A DNA stretch of 64,000 nt from an uncultured bacterium (lineage in GTDB: Bacteria > Verrucomicrobiota > Kiritimatiellia > CAIVKH01). Shown one piece after another: positions 1 through 9,379 of this stretch. The notes under the pieces were generated by a model. The model did not search any database and was not told where the DNA came from. It saw nothing but the letters and a program-made list of their open reading frames with translations. Both the position numbers and the translations under genes were made by a program. Position 1 is the stretch's first letter. Every line of letters starts with the position of its first letter. The DNA is taken from the NCBI GenBank assembly GCA_903906425.1, contig CAIVKH010000002.1:1-64000 (forward strand). The letters are read 5' to 3'.

Positions 1-1
1 G

Positions 2-22
2 GGCGCGGTGGCTCACCGCGCC
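2..22. repeat. Short perfect hairpin at window edge
   Basis: A 9-bp perfect stem (GGCGCGGTG / CACCGCGCC) closes a 3-base loop. There is no T-tract, so it is not a clear intrinsic terminator. It could be the end of a repeat or the 3' end of a gene outside the window. Confidence 0.5.
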
Positions 23-45
23 GCCTGGCTGGGCCGAACCGAAAT

Positions 46-290
46 GAACCCCAAAGGGGTTGACAGCCTCCAGCCCAGGGTTGCGAGTCTTCGAGCTACC
101 CTGGGAAAAGATGCGCGTGAATAATCATCTTATCTGATGTAACAACCCTGAATGGGTTGAAGCCGGAAGGCGGATGATGGCCGGATGCTTGAACCCTTTC
201 AGGGTTCCAGATTTATTCTTTCACCATTTCCCAGGGTAGGCCGAGGACGGCCAACCCTGGGCTGGAGGCTTGTCACCCCGTTGGGGTGAA
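46..290. repeat. Composite foldback repeat
   Basis: Two arms face each other: 64-83 reads CAGCCTCCAGCCCAGGGTTG and 252-272 is nearly its reverse complement. Outer AACCCC/GGGGTT-type and inner CCCAGGG/CCCTGGG inverted repeats lie around them, and two AACCCT/AGGGTT hairpins sit in the middle (near 142-160 and 190-207). No convincing coding sequence overlaps it. I remember similar CAACCCTGGG repeats as frequent in Verrucomicrobia-type genomes, but cannot confirm this here. It fills most of the gene-free first 473 bases. Confidence 0.6.
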
Positions 291-341
291 GCGGAGCGCG
301 CGCTCCACCTTGACGGCGTGAGGGCGCGCCGTCTCCAGAGT

Positions 342-442
342 TTCCAATCATTGGCAGGGTTTCTTCCAATGCTTGGCAACTTGCGCATCTGATTTCTCCA
401 ATGATTGGAAGTTTGGGCTTTCACTTTTTCCAATCATTGGAA
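342..442. repeat. TTCCAATSATTGGAA array, 4 copies
   Basis: Copies lie at 342-356, 364-378, 396-410 and 428-442. The first two end in GGCA instead of GGAA and the third begins CTCC. The last two gaps are 17 bp, but the first is only 7 bp, one DNA turn shorter. The array ends 31 bp before the alpha-galactosidase start codon. Confidence 0.9.
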
Positions 443-473
443 TGCTGCGGGGCATCGAATGGAGATCCAATAT

Positions 474-3400
474 ATGACTGTCAGGAAAATCGCCCCGATT
501 GTTTTCACGTTCTTTGCGGCGGCCGCGCAGGCGGCGCCGGTCACGATCAGGAATGACGCGCTTTCCGTTTCGTATGACGGGGGGCGGTTCACGCTGTCGG
601 ATGCGCGGGGCAGGGCGTTCGCGACGGACGGGAAGGTCCGCGAGGCGAGGGGCGAGGCGCGGGCCGGGAAGGTGGACGATCGTATTTTCGGCGGCGGGCA
701 GGTGATCGAGGTGGCGTCGGCGGACGGGAGCGTCAGCGCGATGGTGTTTCCGAATGTGCCGTTCGCGCTGTTCAAGGCGTCGCTGCGCAACGGCGGCGGC
801 GAGGCGAGGGTGGAGAACCAGGTTGCGCTGTTTTCCGCGGCGCTCGATCTGGGGAGGCCGGCGTCGGAGTTGAAGGCCATCGGCACGGGCGGGCTGCTCG
901 ATGTGGAAAAGAATACCGGCAGCTATGCGTGGCTGGCGGTGGCCGAGCCGCAGTCGCGCAGCGGCGTGGTGGCGGCGTGGCTGACGCATGACCGCGGCAG
1001 CGGGGTGGTGCTTTCGCCGGTGTCGAACGGGCAGGTGCGGATCGAGGCGCAGGTTGATTATGGCAGGCTGCGGATCAAGCCGGGCGCGAGCGCGGAGACC
1101 GAGACGCTGGCGGTCGGGTTCTTCGACGATGCGCGGATCGGGCTGGAGGCGTGGGCCGACGCGGTGGCGAAGAATTATGCGATCAAGCTGCCGCCGCAGC
1201 CGTCCGGCTTCTGCACGTGGTACACGGAGAAGCATTCCGGCGCGTGCGATGAAACGAATCTCGCCGAGCTTGCGGCGTTCGCGGCGAAGGAGCTGAAGCC
1301 TTTCGGCTTCGACTTCGTCCAGATCGACGATCACTGGCAGGCGGGCAAGAGCAAGAACGGGCCGTGCCGCGAGTTCATGAATGCGAAGACGAACGGGCCG
1401 TATCCGTCGGGAATGAAGGCGACCGCCGAGAACATCAGCAAGCTCGGGCTCACGCCCGGCATCTGGTTCATGCCGTTCGCGGGAACTTCCTACGACACGT
1501 TCTTCCTCGATCACCAGGACTGGTTCTACAAGGACAAGGACGGAAAACCGTTCGAGGCGCGATGGGGCGGAACGTGCCTCGACATGACCGTGCCCGGCGC
1601 GCGCGACTATTTGAAGAATCTCGTCCACCGCATCGCGCATGAGTGGGGCTACAAGGTTTTCAAGATGGACGGACTCTGGACCGGCACCGGCACGCGGCTG
1701 ATGTACGTGAACAACGGATACAAGTGGGACGAGATGGGCGAGGCCGCGCCCGCCGATCCCGACAAGACGCAGATCGAGGCCTATCGCGATGGACTCAAAC
1801 TCGTGCGCCAGACCGCCGGGCCCGATGTGTTCCTGCTCGGCTGCTGCGTCTCGCAGAACATGCGCTCGTTCGGCGGTGCGTTCGGACTTCTGGACGCGAT
1901 GCGCGTCGGCCCGGACACCGGCGCGGGCCACATCGGCGCGCCGCACGCGTCGCGAAATTATTTCCTGCAGGGCCGCGTCTGGCAAAACGATCCCGATTGC
2001 GTCAGCGTCCGCACGAAAACGCCGCTCGAACAGGCGCGCGTCAACGCCAGCTTCACGGCGATCACCGGCGATCTTTTTTACAACAGCGACTGGATGCCCG
2101 ATCTGCCCGCCGAGCGGCTCGACATTTTGAAGCGCACGATGCCCGCGCACGGCCTCGCCGCGCGGCCCGCGGACTATTTCGAAAACGATCCGGCGCGCAT
2201 CTGGGTTCTCACCGACACGCGCAGGCAGCCGCGCCGCGATGTCGTCGCGCTGATCAACTGGGAGCAGAAGAAGCCCGTGGACATTTCGATTTCGACGGCG
2301 CGCCTCGGCCTGCCGGCGGCGAAGGAATATGTCGCGTTCGATTTCTGGTCGGACACATTTCTCGCGCCGTTCAGCGGCGAACTTCACGCAACGCTGCCGG
2401 CGGCATCCTGTCGCGTTCTCGCAATCCGGCCCGCGTCCGCCGCGCCGCAACTTCTGAGCACATCGCGCCACGTCACGCAGGGCATCGTGGACGTGATCGA
2501 GGAAAAATGGGACGAGGCGGCGAAGACGCTGAGCGGAAAAAGCCGCGTCGTCGCGAACGATCCGTACGAGCTGCGCGTGATCGTTCCGGTCGGCGATTCG
2601 TGGACTGCGAAGGAATTTTCCGTGCCGGGTTCGGACGCGAAAGCGGAAATCAAACAGGACGGCCCGCGGATTCGCGCGAAGATTTCCAGCGCGACGTCGC
2701 GCGAAATTTTGTGGCAGATCAAATTCGAAAAATCCCGCGTCGAAATTCCCGCGCCGAAACCTGTGACCGGGCTGAAAGCCGAACCGACCTTTGAATTCGT
2801 GACGCTGAGCTGGCAGGAAAGCGGCGCGGACGGCTACCGGATTACGCGCGATGACGGCGCGACGTTCGAAAGCGTGAAGGGAACTTTCGTGGATTCGACC
2901 ATCGGGCACGGGAAGAAATATCGCTACACCGTGGCCGCGCTTGGCTGGGGCGGCGCGGTGTCCGATCCGGCCGCGGTCGAAGTTGCGACCGCGGCCGAAC
3001 CGGCGCGCCTGCCGAAACCGCCGGCACCGCAAATCCAGATTTCGTCATTGAAACCTGAAACCGCGCAGAGCGGCTTCGGAAAACCGCAGAGCGACAAATC
3101 AATCGAAGGCAAGCCGCTGACGGTGGACGGCGTCCACTACGAAAAAGGAATCGGCACCCACGCGAAATCGCTGCTCGTTTATAAAATTCCGGCTGGCGCA
3201 AAACGTTTCGTCGCGGTCGCCGGTCTCGATGACGAGAAGCGCGACGACGAGCGCTCAAGCGTCGTCTTCGAGGTCTATGGCGACGTGAAGGAAATGGGCG
3301 AGCCGCCGGTGCTGCTGGCGAAAACACCGGAGCTGAAGTCCGGCAAAATCCGTTCGTGGAACATTGACGTCGAATTGAATTCACGATTCAAGGAACTGCG

Positions 3401-3485
3401 GCTGGTCGTTGATGACGCCGGCGACGGCGACAAGGCCGATCACGCCGACTGGGCCGATGCCGGCTTCATCAAGGGCGCAGAATAA
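474..3485 (+). CDS. Secreted alpha-galactosidase-like glycosidase with NPCBM domain
   Basis: Probable alpha-galactosidase of clan GH-D (GH27/GH36-like), releasing terminal alpha-galactose outside the cytoplasm. The ATG at 474 follows a GGAG ribosome site about 9 bp upstream and opens a signal peptide (MTVRKIAPIVFTFFAAAAQA). Reading further upstream only translates the palindromic repeat. In the barrel, GFCTWYTE, FDFVQIDDHW and KVFKMDGLW are seen; the Asp of KMDG is the expected nucleophile and the Asp of MRVGPDTG a candidate acid/base. After about residue 740 come a fibronectin-III-like module and a C-terminal NPCBM/NEW2 carbohydrate-binding domain (VHYEKGIGTHAKS). At 1003 residues it is long because of these added modules. 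The family is inferred from motifs; substrate specificity is not settled. Confidence 0.85.
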   Translation: MTVRKIAPIVFTFFAAAAQAAPVTIRNDALSVSYDGGRFTLSDARGRAFATDGKVREARGEARAGKVDDRIFGGGQVIEVASADGSVSAMVFPNVPFALFKASLRNGGGEARVENQVALFSAALDLGRPASELKAIGTGGLLDVEKNTGSYAWLAVAEPQSRSGVVAAWLTHDRGSGVVLSPVSNGQVRIEAQVDYGRLRIKPGASAETETLAVGFFDDARIGLEAWADAVAKNYAIKLPPQPSGFCTWYTEKHSGACDETNLAELAAFAAKELKPFGFDFVQIDDHWQAGKSKNGPCREFMNAKTNGPYPSGMKATAENISKLGLTPGIWFMPFAGTSYDTFFLDHQDWFYKDKDGKPFEARWGGTCLDMTVPGARDYLKNLVHRIAHEWGYKVFKMDGLWTGTGTRLMYVNNGYKWDEMGEAAPADPDKTQIEAYRDGLKLVRQTAGPDVFLLGCCVSQNMRSFGGAFGLLDAMRVGPDTGAGHIGAPHASRNYFLQGRVWQNDPDCVSVRTKTPLEQARVNASFTAITGDLFYNSDWMPDLPAERLDILKRTMPAHGLAARPADYFENDPARIWVLTDTRRQPRRDVVALINWEQKKPVDISISTARLGLPAAKEYVAFDFWSDTFLAPFSGELHATLPAASCRVLAIRPASAAPQLLSTSRHVTQGIVDVIEEKWDEAAKTLSGKSRVVANDPYELRVIVPVGDSWTAKEFSVPGSDAKAEIKQDGPRIRAKISSATSREILWQIKFEKSRVEIPAPKPVTGLKAEPTFEFVTLSWQESGADGYRITRDDGATFESVKGTFVDSTIGHGKKYRYTVAALGWGGAVSDPAAVEVATAAEPARLPKPPAPQIQISSLKPETAQSGFGKPQSDKSIEGKPLTVDGVHYEKGIGTHAKSLLVYKIPAGAKRFVAVAGLDDEKRDDERSSVVFEVYGDVKEMGEPPVLLAKTPELKSGKIRSWNIDVELNSRFKELRLVVDDAGDGDKADHADWADAGFIKGAE

Positions 3486-3498
3486 TCGCGACGCAGAC

Positions 3499-3545
3499 TT
3501 CCAATGATTGGAAGTTTGCGCGACCGGAATTTCCAATCATTGGAA
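3499..3545. repeat. TTCCAATSATTGGAA pair
   Basis: Two perfect copies (3499-3513 and 3531-3545) separated by 17 bp, between the convergent ends of the alpha-galactosidase and a membrane protein gene. Confidence 0.9.
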
Positions 3546-3587
3546 GTTTCGAAGACGGCTCACCGGGACGGTTCGCCCCACCGAACT

Positions 3588-4277
3588 TCACGAAATAATT
3601 TTGCCGAGATAGAACGCGACGCCGGCGCCGAGGCCGAGGGCGAGCGGTACGGCCAGCGTGGCGCGGCGGTCGGTCAGGCCGAAGGCGCGCGTGAAAATTG
3701 CGTACATCATGAACAGACCGACGCACGAGCCGAGGCCGATGACGGCGAATATCCACGTGTGTGTCCAGTCGAAGAAGCAGGTGGTGGCGCTCAACGTGAT
3801 CCATTGCGGAATCAGCGAAATCGAAACCGCGAACGCGGAGTTTTCGAGCGTGGATTTTCCGCCGAATATTTTCGATGCGCCGAAGACCGCGGCGGTCATG
3901 GCCACGCACATTGCGATGCCATGAAATGCGTAGGCGACGAAATTGTGGTTGTGGCGGAACAGCAGCGGGAGCGAGTGATATTCGGTGAATGGAAGCGTGA
4001 TGGCATAGAGCACGACCACCCACGCGAGCGACTGCCAAGCCTCGCTCGCGCCAATATCGCTGACGGCTTGCGGCGAGCGGCCGACGGGATCGGGCGCAAG
4101 CTTCGCCCAGATGTGAAAGATGTTCAGAAACGATTTTCCCGTGGCGCGCGCGGCGCGCTTCGTCTGCTCGGCGGCCTTGTGCGCGATTTCCTGCGCCGTC
4201 TCCTTTGTCGAAGAAGTTTTCGCGCCGGTCTCGCCGGCCGGATTGATTCTCGGTTCGCCTGTTGGTTGATCGCTCAT
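3588..4277 (-). CDS. Yip1-like integral membrane protein
   Basis: A 229-residue protein with a charged, low-complexity N-terminus (about 50 residues rich in T, K, A and E) followed by about five hydrophobic segments (around residues 80-100, 115-140, 145-170, 175-200 and 205-228). The arrangement and motifs such as WVVVLYAITLPF and AYAFHGIAMCVAMTAAV resemble Yip1/YIF1-type membrane proteins, whose bacterial role is unknown. It converges on the alpha-galactosidase gene and is divergent from glnS. No catalytic motif is visible, so function is unassigned. Confidence 0.65.
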   Translation of the reverse strand: MSDQPTGEPRINPAGETGAKTSSTKETAQEIAHKAAEQTKRAARATGKSFLNIFHIWAKLAPDPVGRSPQAVSDIGASEAWQSLAWVVVLYAITLPFTEYHSLPLLFRHNHNFVAYAFHGIAMCVAMTAAVFGASKIFGGKSTLENSAFAVSISLIPQWITLSATTCFFDWTHTWIFAVIGLGSCVGLFMMYAIFTRAFGLTDRRATLAVPLALGLGAGVAFYLGKIIS

Positions 4278-4410
4278 TGATCATCTCCTGTCGCTGGCTT
4301 CAAATTAACACAAGCTTCACAGTCTCGCGACGTGCGAAAGTTTGTTGAGTCGGGTTGCGGATACGTCATATTGAGACCTCGCAACACATTTGAATTTATT
4401 GGTGAAAAAC

Positions 4411-6069
<1,659 letters not shown>

Positions 6070-6129
6070 TGCGCTGGGAGCCGGGCTGGATTGCTTGAGG
6101 TGCCCGATTCTGCGAAGTAGGATGATGCC

Positions 6130-6321
6130 ATGAAAACGAAGATGACCATGATCTACTGGAAGGGCGAAAAGTTCTGGCTTGGCAAACTGCGCGAGCATCC
6201 CGAAATCATGACGCAGGGGCGCACCCTCAAGGAACTGGAAGAGAATTTGAAAGATGCCTTCAACCTGATGGCGATGGACGATGTGCCCGAGGAGCATCAG
6301 CTAAAAGCCATCGCCGTATGA
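6130..6321 (+). CDS. hicB: HicB-family antitoxin (short form)
   Basis: A 63-residue protein with the HicB partial RNase-H-like fold pattern (FWLGKLREHPEIMTQGRTLKELEENLKDAF). In HicAB modules this binds and inactivates the HicA mRNA interferase and often represses its own operon. This copy lacks the usual C-terminal DNA-binding domain, so autoregulation may use another route. AGGA lies about 8 bp before the ATG. Its stop overlaps the hicA start (ATGA), typical of translational coupling. It starts 60 bp after the glnS stop. Confidence 0.85.
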   Translation: MKTKMTMIYWKGEKFWLGKLREHPEIMTQGRTLKELEENLKDAFNLMAMDDVPEEHQLKAIAV

Positions 6322-6512
6322 AGCGCCGCGAACTCGTCCGCCTGCTCGAACGCGAAGGCTGCCGCCTGCTGCGCTCCGGCGGCGGACATGACATCTACTA
6401 CAACCCGATCACCGGCCAGCGACAACCCGTGCCGCGCCATGCCGAAATTGACGAACATCTCGCGCGGCACATCAGGAAATATCTCGGCATTGGAACAGAT
6501 CCTGCAAAATGA
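6318..6512 (+). CDS. hicA: HicA-family mRNA interferase toxin
   Basis: A 64-residue double-stranded-RNA-binding-fold toxin that cleaves mRNA when HicB is lost. The family pattern is clear: MKRRELVRLLEREGCRLL at the N-terminus, then SGGGHDIYYNP with the catalytic His, then PVPRHAEIDEHLARHIRKYL. The gene overlaps hicB by 4 bp. Its stop TGA overlaps the ATG of the duplicated glnS tail (6509), so the module fits without spare bases against that tail. Confidence 0.92.
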   Translation: MKRRELVRLLEREGCRLLRSGGGHDIYYNPITGQRQPVPRHAEIDEHLARHIRKYLGIGTDPAK

Positions 6513-6592
6513 ACGCCGACGAATTCGACTCCAAGCCCGGCGCGCCTGTCTTCAACCTCAAGGACGCCTGGTCCAAAGTCGTGAAGAAATGA
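6509..6592 (+). pseudogene. Duplicated 3' end of glnS
   Basis: A 27-codon frame reads ADEFDSKPGAPVFN then LKDAWSKVVKK and a stop. The real glnS C-terminus reads ADEFDSQPGAPVFN, RTVT, then LKEAWAKTAKK and a stop. DNA is identical over the first 18 bases (GCCGACGAATTCGACTCC) and at the end (AAGAAATGATG). The middle has many substitutions and a 9-base deletion relative to glnS. It has its own ATG overlapping the hicA stop. It looks like a target-site-type copy left by insertion of hicBA, or a tail brought in from a relative. Confidence 0.88.
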
Positions 6593-7521
6593 TGAGCGGT
6601 TTCCGGAAGCTTGTGCGCCTGCGCTGTGGAATGTTTCTTCCGTGGTGGTTCGCCGCGCTCGTTCTTCTGGCCTTGCCGATCCGTTGCACCGCCGATTCAC
6701 CCGCCGCCGCCGTTCCGAATCTATCCGTCACCGGAATGGTGCGCACCGTGCCGCGCGCGCTGCGGATTCATGTCGTCGAGGCGCAGATCGGGTCCGGCGC
6801 TTTGCACGCCCGCGCCATCATCGCGCCCGATCCCGATGGCGACGGGCCGGCCGAGGCGGCGATGACGTCGCCGGTGAAGCTGGCGAAGGAAGCGGGGGCG
6901 ATTGCGGCGATCAACGCGAACGTCGCGTCGCGGATGCCGGCGGATGCGGCGAAGAAACCGATGCCGCCGTGGACGAGCGGAATGCCGGTGACGATCGGCG
7001 GCTGGGCGCGAACCGGCGGCGTCACGCGCAGCGGACCGGATTCCTATCACGCGCCAATCTGGATCGGAAAAGACGAGCGCTTTCATGTCGGCGACACGAA
7101 TGTTCCGCCCGACGCGCCCGAAGCCTTCGCCGGCTTCACCGTAATTCTTCGCGACGGCCAGCCGCAGCGCCCGCCCGGCTCGCGCGCCACGGCCTTGCAC
7201 CCGCGCTCGGCCGTCGGCGTTGACGGCACGGGCCGCCATCTCTGGCTGGTCGTCGTTGACGGCCGTCAGCCGCACTACAGCGAAGGCATGACCGAAGCCG
7301 AACTCGGCGTCCTGCTCAAGGAACTCGGCGCGACCGACGCGGTGAACCTCGACGGCGGCGGCAGCTCGGTCCTGCTATGCAACGCGGACGGCCGCGGCCT
7401 TCGCGCGCTGAACCGTCCCTCCGGCGGAAGCCCCCGCCCGATTCCCGTCCTGCTCGGCCTCTTCGCCGCGCCCGCGCCGGAGCCGCAGCCGCCGGCCCCC
7501 GCCCTCATGCCGCGCGATTGA
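6592..7521 (+). CDS. Secreted phosphodiester glycosidase (NAGPA domain)
   Basis: A 309-residue exported protein: hydrophobic signal at residues 14-30, then a domain of the phosphodiester glycosidase/NAGPA (DUF2233) family. Diagnostic strings are AIAAINANV, LHPRSAVGVDG, LWLVVVDGRQ and the strongly conserved DAVNLDGGGSSVLL near residue 245. The family removes N-acetylglucosamine or related sugars from phosphodiesters; the substrate here is unknown. The start codon overlaps the stop of the duplicated glnS tail (AAATGATGAG, ATG at 6589 or 6592). This gene was therefore probably directly downstream of glnS before hicBA arrived. Confidence 0.82.
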   Translation: MSGFRKLVRLRCGMFLPWWFAALVLLALPIRCTADSPAAAVPNLSVTGMVRTVPRALRIHVVEAQIGSGALHARAIIAPDPDGDGPAEAAMTSPVKLAKEAGAIAAINANVASRMPADAAKKPMPPWTSGMPVTIGGWARTGGVTRSGPDSYHAPIWIGKDERFHVGDTNVPPDAPEAFAGFTVILRDGQPQRPPGSRATALHPRSAVGVDGTGRHLWLVVVDGRQPHYSEGMTEAELGVLLKELGATDAVNLDGGGSSVLLCNADGRGLRALNRPSGGSPRPIPVLLGLFAAPAPEPQPPAPALMPRD

Positions 7522-7525
7522 AAAG

Positions 7526-7573
7526 TTCCAATCATTGGAAAAGTTCGGCCGCGCAAAGTTCCAATCATTGGAA
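7526..7573. repeat. TTCCAATSATTGGAA pair
   Basis: Copies at 7526-7540 and 7559-7573, spacer 18 bp, beginning 4 bp after the stop of the upstream gene and lying between convergent genes. Confidence 0.9.
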
Positions 7574-7606
7574 ACCACGCATCGGCCCGCCTGCCCGGCG
7601 CGGACC

Positions 7607-8533
7607 TCAGGCCACCGCCACGCTCACCGGCTCGCACGCGCGGCCCTCGCCCGCCTCGTTCACGCCCCTGATCGTGATCTCCACCGTCGCGCGGGCGGGG
7701 AGATTGTCGATCAGCAATTCCTTCGCGCGGAAATTCTCTACCTTCACCGGCTCCGCATCCACGCCCACGATCTTCCGATAATAATTCAGCGAGCGCGCCC
7801 GCCGCGCCCCCTTCGTCTTCACGATAATCGCCCCGCCCCCCACCGCCTCTGCCGACACCGTCCGCGGAGCCTCCGGCGTCTCCGCCGCATCCGGCACGCG
7901 CAGCCCGAAGATCATCCACCGCGGATCGTCGTTGCCCAGCACCACGCCCAGTTCCCAGATCGTGTAACGGTATAGCTTGCGGAACGCCTTGAACGCCGCA
8001 TTCCGCGCCATCTTCGCCGCCACCGTCACCCCCCGCTTCGCATTCGCCGCCGAGTCCAAATCCGAAAATGCCTCATACAACCCCCGTGCCCGCGCCGCGG
8101 AAAGCTCCACCAGCGGATGACTCAGCGCGAACTCCGGATGCGCCTCCAGAAACGCCGCAATCCCGTTCAACGCCACGAACCGCTTCGCCACCGTGCGCGG
8201 CACACCCGCCACTCGGTCCGGCAGCCCCGTCCCGATCCACCGCTCGCTCCACTGCCCGCCCCAAAGCATGCTCATCCAGTGAACGAACTGCGCGATGAAC
8301 GCCGCATTCGCGTCATCCGCCGCCTGCGCCGCCTGACTCGCCCGCGTCTCCTCGCTCTGAGCCTGCCCGAACGCCGCCGACGCCGCCTTCAGCGCTTCCA
8401 GCACCGGCCGGACCACCGGCTCGACATTCGACTTAATCCCGACAGCCGCCCCATGATCCCGCAGCCCGTCGCACATTCGCTCCCCGTCCGCCTCCAGCTC
8501 CGACGCCGTCCGCGCCGTCCGATTCGTAGCCAT
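7607..8533 (-). CDS. Hypothetical protein with fibronectin-III-like C-terminus
   Basis: Not recognised as a named family. The first 200 residues are helical, Ala/Glu-rich and contain a Trp-rich stretch (HWMSMLWGGQWSERW, about residues 85-100). From about residue 215 the pattern (RARSLNYYRKIVG, ELLIDNLPARATVEITIRGVNEAGEG) looks like a fibronectin-III-type beta-sandwich. There is no signal peptide. The ATG at 8533 has GGAAGGAG 8 bp upstream and is preferred to an in-frame TTG two codons earlier. It borders an 840 bp gene-free, repeat-rich stretch. Confidence 0.7.
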   Translation of the reverse strand: MATNRTARTASELEADGERMCDGLRDHGAAVGIKSNVEPVVRPVLEALKAASAAFGQAQSEETRASQAAQAADDANAAFIAQFVHWMSMLWGGQWSERWIGTGLPDRVAGVPRTVAKRFVALNGIAAFLEAHPEFALSHPLVELSAARARGLYEAFSDLDSAANAKRGVTVAAKMARNAAFKAFRKLYRYTIWELGVVLGNDDPRWMIFGLRVPDAAETPEAPRTVSAEAVGGGAIIVKTKGARRARSLNYYRKIVGVDAEPVKVENFRAKELLIDNLPARATVEITIRGVNEAGEGRACEPVSVAVA

Positions 8534-8560
8534 CGCCAAGCTCCTTCCTTGAAATTTTCA

Positions 8561-8615
8561 GGCAGGGACGGCACTCCGTGCCGTCCGAGGCGGGCAACGG
8601 AGTGCCCGCCCTACC
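8561..8615. repeat. REP-like double hairpin
   Basis: GGCAGGG at one end and CCCTACC at the other enclose two hairpins: GGACGGCAC/GTGCCGTCC (8566-8586) and GCGGGCA/TGCCCGC (8590-8609). The same ordered architecture occurs inside the genes at 19802 and 38863. It lies just upstream of the hypothetical gene that starts at 8533. Confidence 0.75.
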
Positions 8616-8703
8616 GCCCCCAGCCTCAACTCAAACAAAACCACCGAAAAACCGCCCGTCCGCCATCAAAACCCAAGCAAAACGCCAAAAATCTCATCCG
8701 GTC

Positions 8704-8964
8704 GTAGTGTTACACACCAGCAGAAACTCGTGCAACAATACTGTGTAAGACTCAATCACACCACAAACTCTGCCGCACGATGCGATGTGAGTCTTACACG
8801 CTGCTGAAAATTAATGCAGTGATCGTGTGTAAGACTAAACCACATCAAAAGCACAGCGCCCGAGCCACTATCGAGACTCCACCAGCATCAGAGCGCCGAG
8901 CGCGGACCAATCCGTAGTCTTACACAGTATTAGAAATCTGTGCAACGATAATGTGTATCACTCA
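8704..8964. repeat. Three dispersed copies of a ~51-bp imperfect palindrome
   Basis: Units at 8704-8754, 8788-8838 and 8914-8964. Each has outer inverted repeats of the form AGTCTTACAC / GTGTAAGACT and a conserved centre containing GAAA, then TGCA and GAT or AAT. Spacing is irregular, roughly 84 and 126 bp. No coding sequence overlaps. The units lack RYYYAAC/GTTRRRY core sites, so they do not look like integron attC sites. Function unknown. Confidence 0.75.
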
Positions 8965-9070
8965 TCCCAGCCCCGCGCGCCGCCGCGCCGCCCGACCCGA
9001 GCCTCCGCCCGGCCTTCCGCGCAGCCCGCGAAACCGCCCCGACGCCTCTCCCCGCCTCGCGCCCTAAAAT

Positions 9071-9117
9071 TTCCAATGATTGGAACCCCCGCCCCCGCAA
9101 AATTCCAATCATTGGAA
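9071..9117. repeat. TTCCAATSATTGGAA pair
   Basis: Perfect copies at 9071-9085 and 9103-9117 with a 17-bp spacer, in the gene-free stretch 8534-9379. Confidence 0.9.
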
Positions 9118-9194
9118 GAAACGGGAGACAAATCCCGGACGCATTGGCGGAAATTTGCCTGTGTTGGGACGAACGACCGGAAGCGCGCATCACG

Positions 9195-9281
9195 AATTTG
9201 GACTGCGGCAGTCTCCTGCCGCTTTGTTGATCGATGGAGGGAAGCGCAACAAAGCGGCACAGGGGTGCCGCAGTCCAAATT
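9195..9281. repeat. 87-bp foldback element
   Basis: Outer arms AATTTGGACTGCGGCA (9195-9210) and TGCCGCAGTCCAAATT (9266-9281) are perfect inverted repeats. Inner arms TGCCGCTTTGTTG (9218-9230) and CAACAAAGCGGCA (9247-9259) are also perfect. Short frames crossing it translate only the repeat. It looks like a small non-autonomous interspersed element. The remaining bases to 9379 show nothing further. Confidence 0.85.
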
Positions 9282-9379
9282 TATACAACGCGGAAAGGCG
9301 GGGCGCGCCGGGGCGCTGGGGCATGGTCGGGTTGTCCCCGGCTACGGGCTTTCCTTCGCGGAGCGATGGCAGAACACAC

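Noticed and set aside
221-433. Small frame over the first repeats
   Set aside because: It translates only foldback repeat and palindrome sequence and lacks a ribosome site.
348-3032. 894-codon open frame antisense to the alpha-galactosidase
   Set aside because: Arg-rich, no domain, no ribosome site; a by-product of high GC at third positions of the real gene.
3499-3545. Palindrome pairs as intrinsic terminators
   Set aside because: They lack T-tracts, occur equally upstream of divergent genes and inside coding sequences, and a real terminator (23794-23827) exists next to one pair.
8704-8964. Integron attC sites
   Set aside because: Sizes are similar but the RYYYAAC and GTTRRRY core sites are absent and no integrase is present.
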